Source of the DNA: Opitutia bacterium
GTDB taxonomy: Bacteria > Verrucomicrobiota > Verrucomicrobiia > Opitutales > Coraliomargaritaceae
Direction: 5' to 3'
Assembly: GCA_018663485.1 (NCBI GenBank)
Contig: JABJQI010000194.1
Span: forward strand, 1 to 13,784
DNA length: 13,784 bases
How positions within the stretch are numbered: position 1 is the stretch's first letter; each line of letters starts with the position of its first letter. A program made the translations under genes and the position numbers. This document shows, piece after piece, positions 6,472 through 13,321 of this stretch. Under the pieces are notes generated by a model. The model worked only from the letters and a program-made list of their open reading frames with translations, was not told where the DNA came from and searched no databases.

Positions 6472-8937
6472 TTATTTTTTGACAGTGAGGTAGGCCTCCG
6501 CCCAATGGGCGTGGTCGCCCCTATTCCCGTTTCCACCGTCGGTCACAACCAGCGTTAGTAGCTTCGCGCCAGATACGGGGATGTTGAGCGGTGTTGGCTC
6601 ATAAGTTAGCCCGCGCACGGGGCCGCTGCTGAAAACTTGTTTACCGTCCACTAAAACCTTCATTTCCAGCTCTCCGTTGTGCGAATCAGCAGGTCCAGGA
6701 ACGACGTGAAACGTGGCGTAGTTTCCATCTAGCGGAAAAACCAGTTCCGACTTGGCGTGTACGCCGAGACCGTGCGCATATGCCTTTCCTCCGATGCTGA
6801 TTTTTTTATTACCATCAATATTCGCATCTTTTCCGACCAGATTGAGGAAGGTTTGGGTCTTAGTCGCCATTGCAGGCGTCAAATAAACGCGACCAAGGGC
6901 ATCCGGCTTCTGGTCTTCCACATAGTTATTTGTCCCTTCCCATGAGGCCTTGATGGCTGAGCTTATTTTCAAGTCCAATTCCTTTTGGGACAGCTCCATA
7001 ACCCCGCCCGAGACCACGAAGTTGTCTGGATAGGTTCCGCCCTCCCAGCGCAATTTTCGAAACTCCTTGCTCCCTTGCCATGGGCGGCTGACATCCAGCT
7101 TTTCGCCGTTTTTATAGAAACCGCCTCGAGTTCGACTGCACAGGTCAAATTCAGTAATGTATTTCCATGACGGCTCTGGGAGCGGATCCCTCGCGCTCTT
7201 GCCCCGTGGCAGACTCTTATAACACAAATCTGCTTCGCTCACCTCCACCGTCTGCCAGTTAGGCGAGCCCTTGATTTCTTTATAGGCGACGAATGAGGCG
7301 GCGGGTTCTCCTGCATACGCGCCCCACGTGTTGCAGTTAAAATGAAAGACCAGCGTGTTATCCTTATCGGTCTTAATATCGATCAAAAGTTTGGCTCCTT
7401 GTGGCGGACGATACTTCGGATCTTTTAGTTTTCGTGTGGATGCGCGCCAATGGTGGCTGCTGTCCCAATACTTGCGGTACCAATCATGCCAACCGCGGCT
7501 GAAGTCTTCGACCAGCCGACTCGGCTTATCGGTCGCTTTTACCCCGTATTGTTTAAGTTCCTCTGGCATGACTCGGATCATGTTGGAGCTGAGCGCAAAG
7601 CGATTATCAAACTTGGCCGTATGCGCGGGCTCAACAAAATGCGCGATATCCGCTTTGTAAGTTACATTGGAAAAAACAAATAGCGGGTGTTCGGTATTCA
7701 TGACCGGGCACCTTGCCACCCATTTGTTACCCACTTTTTTTGCTTCTGCATCACGCCAGAAACGGGTCAACACATGCGGATCCAATGAGTAATAGATATC
7801 TACCGTCTCGATCGGCATTGAAGAATCTGCTGTTAATTCGACGGATGGGATACGGTCTGTCGTGTCGAGGTTTATGGCCAATTTTGGCGACTCTGGATAG
7901 GTGAAGTTATTTTTAAGGAACTGCTCAAAGATGAGTAGCGTGTTCACAATGAACTCGCTCTTATGTTGATGATTATAGTGCGGCGAAATCGAGTAATAGA
8001 AAAACGGAGTCTGAACCAGCTTCTCATTGAGATACATATTATCCATCGGTCCCGCGAAATCATTGCTCGGCGAAATGAAAATGGTCGGACACGTGAGACG
8101 TTTCAAATAAGGGATATCATCAATCGTATCCCGCATCAGCTTGCTAGATTTCCTACCCATGCCCGAGCCAGGCATTCCTGAAAGGACATCTGGGGCGGAC
8201 CCCGTTCCGCCGCAACTCGGTGCAGCCACTTTTACGCGCTTATCGATGCTGGCCACATCCATGCTGAGCTTGCCCCCCATCGAATGCCCATAAACGCCAA
8301 TCCTGTCGGCATCGACCTGAGGTTGCTGCTCCAGGAAGGTCAGCCCGCGACGGCAGGACAATGTCAGCAAAAACCAGTTGTTGTTGCGGGGCGATTCCAC
8401 AGGGTCCAGCGTCTTATCATCGGGGGTCATGTGGTTGTAGTGCGAATTGTGCCCGTCCTGAGTTGCATCGATGGCGCCCCAATCGGTATTCGGGTCACCC
8501 TCCTTGAAGCTTGGCAAGGGTGGGTTTTTGCCGCCCCAATTGATGGAGAAGGTCGCATATCCGTTGCGTGCCCCCCAGAGCGCGGCATCGATCTGAGCCC
8601 GGCCACCGCCGCCATGAATTTCCAACAGTGCGGGCAAGTCTTTCTTTCCTTTCGGGTAGGCATAAAAACCAGAGACCACTGATTTCTGACCTTTAAATGT
8701 GCCGATATCAAAGACCACATATTCAACGACCACGCCATCTTCTTCCCACTGAGCGACGAGCTTTGTGTTGAGCGGTTCACTCCTCGGGTCATAATCCCCC
8801 CAGAGTTCATCAAGGTTTTGCGGCACCTGAGCATCGATTAAAGGAGGTAAGGACTCTGTCGCACAAGCACCCGAAGATGCCCATACATTCAAAGCAATGA
8901 CAGATGCGAGTAACGCTCCAGTGATTTTAGGTTTCAT
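6472..8937 (-). CDS. Secreted alpha/beta-hydrolase esterase with C-terminal NPCBM domain
   Basis: Predicted exported carbohydrate esterase of 821 residues. Signal peptide 1-26 (cleavage near ACA/TES). Hydrolase domain about 30-345: oxyanion HGGGG 108-112, nucleophile S219 in GHSMGGK, D293 in SPSNDF, and a His cluster 320-325 (HYNHQH) supplying the catalytic histidine. A beta-sandwich region 350-635 follows, with a second jelly-roll-like part from about 510. NPCBM-like domain 685-819 shows AHGLGVHAKSEL and VVTDGGNGNRGDHAHWAEAYL. NPCBM domains bind terminal sugars, which suits an enzyme working on a polymer or cell surface. Its hydrolase domain closely resembles esterase B of the gene at 46-3300, and the whole protein has the unit architecture found there. 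It lies between two GH78 genes, consistent with deacylation ahead of rhamnose removal. There is no Shine-Dalgarno; a TATAAT-bearing tandem repeat abuts the ATG. Substrate and acyl group are inferred. Confidence 0.88.
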   Translation of the reverse strand: MKPKITGALLASVIALNVWASSGACATESLPPLIDAQVPQNLDELWGDYDPRSEPLNTKLVAQWEEDGVVVEYVVFDIGTFKGQKSVVSGFYAYPKGKKDLPALLEIHGGGGRAQIDAALWGARNGYATFSINWGGKNPPLPSFKEGDPNTDWGAIDATQDGHNSHYNHMTPDDKTLDPVESPRNNNWFLLTLSCRRGLTFLEQQPQVDADRIGVYGHSMGGKLSMDVASIDKRVKVAAPSCGGTGSAPDVLSGMPGSGMGRKSSKLMRDTIDDIPYLKRLTCPTIFISPSNDFAGPMDNMYLNEKLVQTPFFYYSISPHYNHQHKSEFIVNTLLIFEQFLKNNFTYPESPKLAINLDTTDRIPSVELTADSSMPIETVDIYYSLDPHVLTRFWRDAEAKKVGNKWVARCPVMNTEHPLFVFSNVTYKADIAHFVEPAHTAKFDNRFALSSNMIRVMPEELKQYGVKATDKPSRLVEDFSRGWHDWYRKYWDSSHHWRASTRKLKDPKYRPPQGAKLLIDIKTDKDNTLVFHFNCNTWGAYAGEPAASFVAYKEIKGSPNWQTVEVSEADLCYKSLPRGKSARDPLPEPSWKYITEFDLCSRTRGGFYKNGEKLDVSRPWQGSKEFRKLRWEGGTYPDNFVVSGGVMELSQKELDLKISSAIKASWEGTNNYVEDQKPDALGRVYLTPAMATKTQTFLNLVGKDANIDGNKKISIGGKAYAHGLGVHAKSELVFPLDGNYATFHVVPGPADSHNGELEMKVLVDGKQVFSSGPVRGLTYEPTPLNIPVSGAKLLTLVVTDGGNGNRGDHAHWAEAYLTVKK

Positions 8938-8963
8938 TATAGTGTGTGATTATAGTGTGTGAT
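8938..8963 (-). promoter_or_regulatory. Two perfect 13-bp tandem copies with TATAAT directly before the esterase ATG; possible promoter of a near-leaderless mRNA
   Basis: The plus strand carries TATAGTGTGTGAT twice without spacing (8938-8950, 8951-8963). On the coding strand each copy supplies a TATAAT: one at 8954-8949, the other overlapping the ATG (8941-8936). Taking the first as a -10 box, transcription would start only about 3-6 bases before the ATG. No Shine-Dalgarno is present, which fits. No good -35 hexamer is seen at the usual spacing, so the promoter role is uncertain, while the repeat itself is exact. Confidence 0.45.
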
Positions 8964-9034
8964 CGTTTCAGTCTAGAAAACCGAACATAGGATATCACTC
9001 ATCCGTGCTGCGTGCAATATACGTAAATCCGCAT

Positions 9035-9050
9035 AAACTAACGATTATAT
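9035..9050 (-). repeat. 16-bp repeat, copy 1 (downstream of the second GH78)
   Basis: Coding strand ATATAATCGTTAGTTT, starting 24 bases after the GH78 stop codon. The same 16 bases occur at 13306-13321 across the stop codon of the LamG-like gene. Both copies therefore sit at or just past gene ends in the same orientation. Flanking sequence is not similar. Confidence 0.5.
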
Positions 9051-9073
9051 AAAATACCAGGACCATTTCACGC

Positions 9074-12000
9074 TTACCGAAGCATTCCAACGGCGGAACC
9101 GAAGGTATAGTTACCAGTACTGACTTCAAACACTGCAAGTCCCTCTTCCGCTCGCAGAAATTTCACCCCCTTGGCTTGAGTCGCGGCTTGACCGGATTCC
9201 GAAACGGAGTCCGCATCGTTCGCCGGGACAAAGATCGTCGCGGTTGTATTGGGCGGAACCGTCACTGCAAGTGTCAGCTGCTCGCCCTTCCGTTCCCACG
9301 CGCTTCGCGCCAAGCCATAGGGGGTATCCAATTCTGCCGAAGCCGAACGTAATGGTCCTCCCGGGAATGGTTGAATGTAGAAGTGCTTGTAGCCGGGGTG
9401 CTCGGGATCAGGAGTCAGGCCGGCAATCCGCTCGTACATCCATTGACCGATCGCGCCATAGGCATAGTGGTTGAACGAATTCATTCCCGCCTCACCAAAA
9501 CCATCTTTGTGGCTGTAGCTGTTCCATCGTTCCCACATCGTGGTTGCGCCCTGGTTAATCGAAAAAAACCATGAAGGGTATGTTTCCTTAAACAGCAGCG
9601 AATAAGACAGGTCTGTCCGTCCCACATTATCGAGAACCGAGGCAATGAAGGGCGTGCCGAGGAAGCCCGTGCGCAAATGTCCGTCAGCCGCATGAATCTG
9701 CCGGACCAGATGTTGCGCCGCCTTCTCCGCGAGCGCCTCGGGGATCATCTCAAAAGCAATTGCCAACAGATAAGCGGTCTGAGTCTCCGTCGTATTCTTC
9801 AGTTTGCCGTCTGCATCAAAATAGTGCTGTGTAAACGCTTCTTTCACCGCGGCCACCTCTTCAGCGTAGCGCGTTGCAGCATCGTCGCGCCCCAATACCC
9901 GAGCTGACTTTGCCAGTACATCCGCACTCAATGCGTAAAAGGCGGTTCCTAACAAGGGTTTTTCGGTGTCCCCCTGGAGCTGCTCAGCATACGGCTGCAA
10001 CCAATCCCCAAAGCCCCCAATATGATGAATCCGGTGATCTGTGGCGTGGTTCCGGTACCAACGCACCAGACCCTCCATCATCTCGAAGTTATCCGCGAGT
10101 ATCTCACGGTCGCCAGTACGGACGTAAACCGCCCAGGGTACGATCGTGGCCGCATCCTGCCAGCCGGGGCTGCCTGCTCCAAGGCCGGGCTGGGGAACTA
10201 CGTTCGGAATGCGCCCATCGCCAAGCTGATCGCCCCGCATTGTTTGCAACCAGCTCTTGAAAAAGGCGTGACAGTCATAGTTGAATAAGGCCGTCGGCGC
10301 AAAAGCCTGCGCGTCGCCCGTCCATCCGAGGCGCTCGTTACGCTGCGGACAGTCCGTCGGAATATCCAGAAAATTGCCGCGCTGCCCCCAGACAATATTG
10401 CTCTGCAATTGGTTCAGTTTCTCATGTGACGACTGGAAACGCCCGATCCTGCGCATGGCACTGTGCAAAACAACGCCCGTTACCCAGTTCGCCTCAGGCT
10501 GCGCGCCCTCCGGTAAGCCTGATAGTTCGACATACCTGAACCCATGAAAAGTGAAGGTCGGACTCCATGTTACGGTTCCCGTTTCGGCCGCGGAATAGGT
10601 ATCGGTGGACTTGGCATTGCGATAGTTCGCCGTGTACAGAGTCCCGTCTTTCTCCAGCATTTCGGCAAAGCGGATGGTGGCCGTCTGCCCCCGCTCGACG
10701 GGCATGGTCACTCGAGCCCACCCCACCATGTTCTGCCCCAAATCGAACACAAATCGACCAGGTACTGGCTCGCTCACGCTACGAGCCGACAGTTCACCCG
10801 TCGCACGTACCGGGGCGTGGCCCTTCGGGTGCAGGATCGGCGTTTCCGTCACCGGCTCGACAGTCAAATCCCTGCTCCACTCCGTATCGTCAAACCCTGC
10901 CATATTCCATCCGGGCATCTCGCGACGCGCATCGTAAGTCTCTCCATCGTAGATGCCAGAACTCCGAATCGGCCCCTGATCCGTGGCAACCCACTGTTTG
11001 TCACTCACAACCGTCTCAACCGTTCCATCCGCGTAAGTCATTTCAAGCTGCAGCAGCAGAGCGGGTTTCAATTCCGGATACCTTGCCTTTCTGCCATGGA
11101 CTCTACCAGCATACCAACCTTCCCCCAGCACCACACCGAGCGCATTGTCACCCGACTTCACTGCAGCGGTCACATCATAAGTAAGCGTTTCGATACGATG
11201 ATCATAAGAGGTGTATCCAGGCACAAATACATCCGCACCTACCTTTGCCCCGTTGAGCCATACCTCGTAAAGCCCCTTCGCCGTCACGTACAGACGCGCA
11301 GACTCTATTGTACCGCCAGTTTGAAACTCCCGTCGAAAGTATTGAGGCACATACCCAGCGCCTTTAGCTTGAAGCGTCGTACCCGTCACGAGATTAAATA
11401 GGCTGTTTTCGTTAACAATATGTTGCTGCGCCTTTCCATCGACGGTGTAGCTCAAGCGCAATCGCTTTGCCGTACCATGCGCAGGGTCGCCTCCAAATAT
11501 GACGTTTGCGACTGTTATCTTCTGCGCTCCGGCGGCCACCCGCTTGCGCATGATCTCAGTGACATCACGCTGCTTGCCGGGATCTCCCAGGGCGCCGTAA
11601 ACCGCGTCCATGATCACGATTTTGGCCTGTTTTTGCTCACTTTCTGCCTGCTGCTCATCCAACCGGATCCACTGCGCCTTCCAGTCCTTGGAGGAGAGCA
11701 ATCCCATCTCTAGGGAAGCGGGCTGGCTCCAGCCGGAATCCCTGCCTGCTTCGTCAGTATACCGAACACGCCAGTCCAAGCGCTGCTTGGATTGCAACGG
11801 CTTGCCACCATAGGGAACAAATACAGATTGGTCAGACTCCACCCAGCCGCTATCCCAAAGGGCCATATCCCCTTTCGCTTGAATACGGTAGGCAGATTGT
11901 TTTGTTACACCTTCCGGCAGGGTCCAGGAAAAGGTGGGCGTCGAGTCATGAAACCCGATCGGTTCCCGGAACCCTTCGCCTACCCGCAGGTCGCGGGCCG

Positions 12001-12121
12001 GTGCCCCGCCGTATCCATACGCGGCGGTCAAGGCCATGATGCTCAGGGTAAGCCACTTCTTCTGCCGACTGATCCGGCAGGATCGGTGTACGGGTTCGTT
12101 CTGTTGTTCTACTTTATTCAT
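9074..12121 (-). CDS. Secreted GH78 alpha-L-rhamnosidase with an inserted DUF3395-like domain (copy 2)
   Basis: Inverting alpha-L-rhamnosidase by family. The 1015-residue protein begins with a long charged n-region and the hydrophobic stretch WLTLSIMALTAAYGYG (23-38), a signal peptide. Then come an FnIII-like domain 44-142, a DUF3395-like insert 166-246 (VYGALGDPGKQRDVTE, GGDPAHGTAKRLRLSYTVDG), a Bac_rhamnosid_N-like domain 260-440, a beta domain 447-553, the (alpha/alpha)6 barrel about 558-900 and a C-terminal beta domain 905-1008. Catalytic candidates: E596 in DCPQRNERLGWTGD (590-603) as general acid and E864 in GATTMWERWNS as base. The ATG at 12121 is chosen because AGGGAAA lies 8 bases upstream; an in-frame TTG at 12202 would start inside a terminator hairpin. 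It shares architecture with the GH78 at 3391-6408 but is clearly diverged, and its sequence looks more GC-rich than that of the three genes downstream. It probably opens the transcript that continues into the esterase 136 bases on. Confidence 0.93.
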   Translation of the reverse strand: MNKVEQQNEPVHRSCRISRQKKWLTLSIMALTAAYGYGGAPARDLRVGEGFREPIGFHDSTPTFSWTLPEGVTKQSAYRIQAKGDMALWDSGWVESDQSVFVPYGGKPLQSKQRLDWRVRYTDEAGRDSGWSQPASLEMGLLSSKDWKAQWIRLDEQQAESEQKQAKIVIMDAVYGALGDPGKQRDVTEIMRKRVAAGAQKITVANVIFGGDPAHGTAKRLRLSYTVDGKAQQHIVNENSLFNLVTGTTLQAKGAGYVPQYFRREFQTGGTIESARLYVTAKGLYEVWLNGAKVGADVFVPGYTSYDHRIETLTYDVTAAVKSGDNALGVVLGEGWYAGRVHGRKARYPELKPALLLQLEMTYADGTVETVVSDKQWVATDQGPIRSSGIYDGETYDARREMPGWNMAGFDDTEWSRDLTVEPVTETPILHPKGHAPVRATGELSARSVSEPVPGRFVFDLGQNMVGWARVTMPVERGQTATIRFAEMLEKDGTLYTANYRNAKSTDTYSAAETGTVTWSPTFTFHGFRYVELSGLPEGAQPEANWVTGVVLHSAMRRIGRFQSSHEKLNQLQSNIVWGQRGNFLDIPTDCPQRNERLGWTGDAQAFAPTALFNYDCHAFFKSWLQTMRGDQLGDGRIPNVVPQPGLGAGSPGWQDAATIVPWAVYVRTGDREILADNFEMMEGLVRWYRNHATDHRIHHIGGFGDWLQPYAEQLQGDTEKPLLGTAFYALSADVLAKSARVLGRDDAATRYAEEVAAVKEAFTQHYFDADGKLKNTTETQTAYLLAIAFEMIPEALAEKAAQHLVRQIHAADGHLRTGFLGTPFIASVLDNVGRTDLSYSLLFKETYPSWFFSINQGATTMWERWNSYSHKDGFGEAGMNSFNHYAYGAIGQWMYERIAGLTPDPEHPGYKHFYIQPFPGGPLRSASAELDTPYGLARSAWERKGEQLTLAVTVPPNTTATIFVPANDADSVSESGQAATQAKGVKFLRAEEGLAVFEVSTGNYTFGSAVGMLR

Positions 12122-12129
12122 GTGATCAC

Positions 12130-12136
12130 TTTCCCT
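12130..12136 (-). promoter_or_regulatory. Ribosome binding site of the second GH78
   Basis: AGGGAAA on the minus strand, eight bases before the ATG at 12121. It decides the start against the upstream TTG at 12202. Confidence 0.6.
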
Positions 12137-12182
12137 GCATTCAATATTCAAAGAGTCGATTGTAGGCTTCCACCCAGACGCC

Positions 12183-12214
12183 AAAAAGCCCTCGGTAATC
12201 AAGCCGGGGGCTTT
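12183..12214 (-). terminator. Intrinsic (rho-independent) terminator after the PEP-CTERM gene
   Basis: The minus-strand RNA forms an 11-bp stem with one mismatch: AAAGCCCCCGG (12214-12204) pairs with CCGAGGGCTTT (12195-12185) around an 8-base loop, with a run of five U's (12187-12183) overlapping the stem base. It lies 63 bases beyond the PEP-CTERM stop and 62 bases ahead of the GH78 ATG, so it separates the two transcription units. Confidence 0.8.
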
Positions 12215-12276
12215 GGTTAAAATAATTGGCAGTCTGATGACCGCAATGTCTGACGATCCTTAGATACGCTGAGGGC

Positions 12277-13047
12277 CTAACGGCGGCGCAGCATCACGCA
12301 GCCAAGGGCGAACAAGCCACCCAGCAGGGCGTAAGTGCCCGGCTCCGGAATGACGCCAAAGTTATCCACCGTGGCGTTAAGCGTTGCAAAACTACCGCTA
12401 CCAAAGACGATGTCATAGTTCTCCATCGAATCGTGTTGTGCCTCACTATAGGTTCCTGGCGAAGTGTAGATCGATGAGCCATCGACCAGGAAGTCATATT
12501 CAGCTCCGCTGCGCTCGATACTCAGGGTAACTGGCACGAAGGCGAATGAGGTTGCCGACCGAAAGAGCATATTGTTTGCGCCATCTCGCACTTCGTATGC
12601 CCAAAGACCATTATTAATGCCACCATTATCACTTCGGAGCCAGAAGCTATACCCCTTAGCACTCGATAAGGCAGGTGCAGGTTCCACGGCTATAGTAAGC
12701 CCCACATGCGCCCAATCGAGAGGCGCATAAACCGGATTGAGGCTGATATCGGCGCTGGCGCTCAAGCTCGTCACATCCAAGGACACCGCATCATTCGCCT
12801 CTCGTGTGGCGTCCGCAGGGCTTAGCAGGCTCCAATGCCCCCCTGAATCATCCGCAAGCAGGTCGAGATCCTGATCGCCCGCATTCCAGGTGGCCGTGCC
12901 GGGTGTGCCCAGCTGACTGTGAATATCCCAACTGCCAATGTCGGGATCGGTGCTAAAATCGATGACGGCCGCCGGTAAAGACTGTACCGCACACAGAGCG
13001 ACCATTACGACGGTTAGGGATGTTTTTGATAAAACAGACGTTTTCAT
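12277..13047 (-). CDS. PEP-CTERM sorting-domain protein with a LamG/concanavalin-like beta-sandwich
   Basis: Secreted 256-residue protein. Signal peptide 1-27 (KTSLTVVMVALCAVQSLPAA); beta-rich ectodomain about 28-231, probably a concanavalin/LamG-type fold (AHVGLTIAVEP, YSFWLRSDNGG, YDFLVDGSSIYTSPG, ATVDNFGV); C-terminal PEP-CTERM signal 234-256 made of PEP, a hydrophobic segment and RRR. Proteins with this tail are processed by an exosortase/EpsH-type enzyme and delivered to the cell surface or extracellular matrix. The ectodomain fold suggests glycan or laminarin-type binding, but no catalytic residues are recognisable and no function can be assigned. No strong Shine-Dalgarno precedes the ATG (an A-rich tract does). 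The terminator at 12183-12214 ends its transcript, so it is probably expressed separately from the GH78/esterase genes. Confidence 0.88.
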   Translation of the reverse strand: MKTSVLSKTSLTVVMVALCAVQSLPAAVIDFSTDPDIGSWDIHSQLGTPGTATWNAGDQDLDLLADDSGGHWSLLSPADATREANDAVSLDVTSLSASADISLNPVYAPLDWAHVGLTIAVEPAPALSSAKGYSFWLRSDNGGINNGLWAYEVRDGANNMLFRSATSFAFVPVTLSIERSGAEYDFLVDGSSIYTSPGTYSEAQHDSMENYDIVFGSGSFATLNATVDNFGVIPEPGTYALLGGLFALGCVMLRRR

Positions 13048-13315
13048 ATTTTTTTAAGGCTGTAAGGTAGTATTGATACCAACTGACAAGTTTTATCCGA
13101 AGGTAAAGAACTGGCAGTATACTCAATATACAGGTCGGTGAGAATGTAATCTTTCTACCTTTTTCATGAATAAATCCGACTTTTAAGCGCATGTAACATA
13201 TCCCTTGAACAACGTGGCGTGCCGCTTCAGCAAACGCACTCCCCGGAATCCAATAGACCGGACTGGTTCGATGATCGCAGGTGAGCTCAAGCGGCCCCTC
13301 AACTGAAACTAACGA
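13048..13315 (-). other. Intergenic region upstream of the PEP-CTERM gene, no gene recognised
   Basis: This 268-base gap should hold the promoter of the PEP-CTERM gene. It is AT-rich near the gene. A possible -10 TATACT with a weak -35-like TTCTCA 17 bases upstream can be picked out on the minus strand (TATACT at about 13124-13119), but neither is compelling. A reading frame that starts at 13192 and overlaps the PEP-CTERM start lacks features of a real protein. No clear terminator for the LamG-like gene was found here. Confidence 0.4.
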
Positions 13316-13321
13316 TTATAT
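13306..13321 (-). repeat. 16-bp repeat, copy 2 (over the stop of the LamG-like gene)
   Basis: Identical to 9035-9050 (ATATAATCGTTAGTTT on the coding strand). It includes the TAA stop of the LamG-like gene, so part of the match is coding sequence. Confidence 0.5.

Noticed and set aside
10544..11401. 285-codon open frame on the plus strand
   Set aside because: Antisense to the second GH78 in its more GC-rich part, where stop codons are rare by chance; Arg/His/Pro-rich translation with no motif.
9077..12121. Possible inactivation of one of the two GH78 copies
   Set aside because: Both copies keep the general acid Glu, the DCPQR-x-ER-x-GWTGD motif and the WERWNS Glu, with no frameshift, so both look functional.
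12122..12202. Longer N-terminus of the second GH78 from a TTG at 12202
   Set aside because: The TTG falls inside the terminator hairpin and would put 27 non-signal residues ahead of the signal peptide; the ATG at 12121 has a ribosome binding site.
12953..13192. 79-codon frame starting in the gap and overlapping the PEP-CTERM start
   Set aside because: It overlaps the signal peptide coding region in another frame, shows no ribosome binding site or motif, and ends in an Arg-rich shadow sequence.
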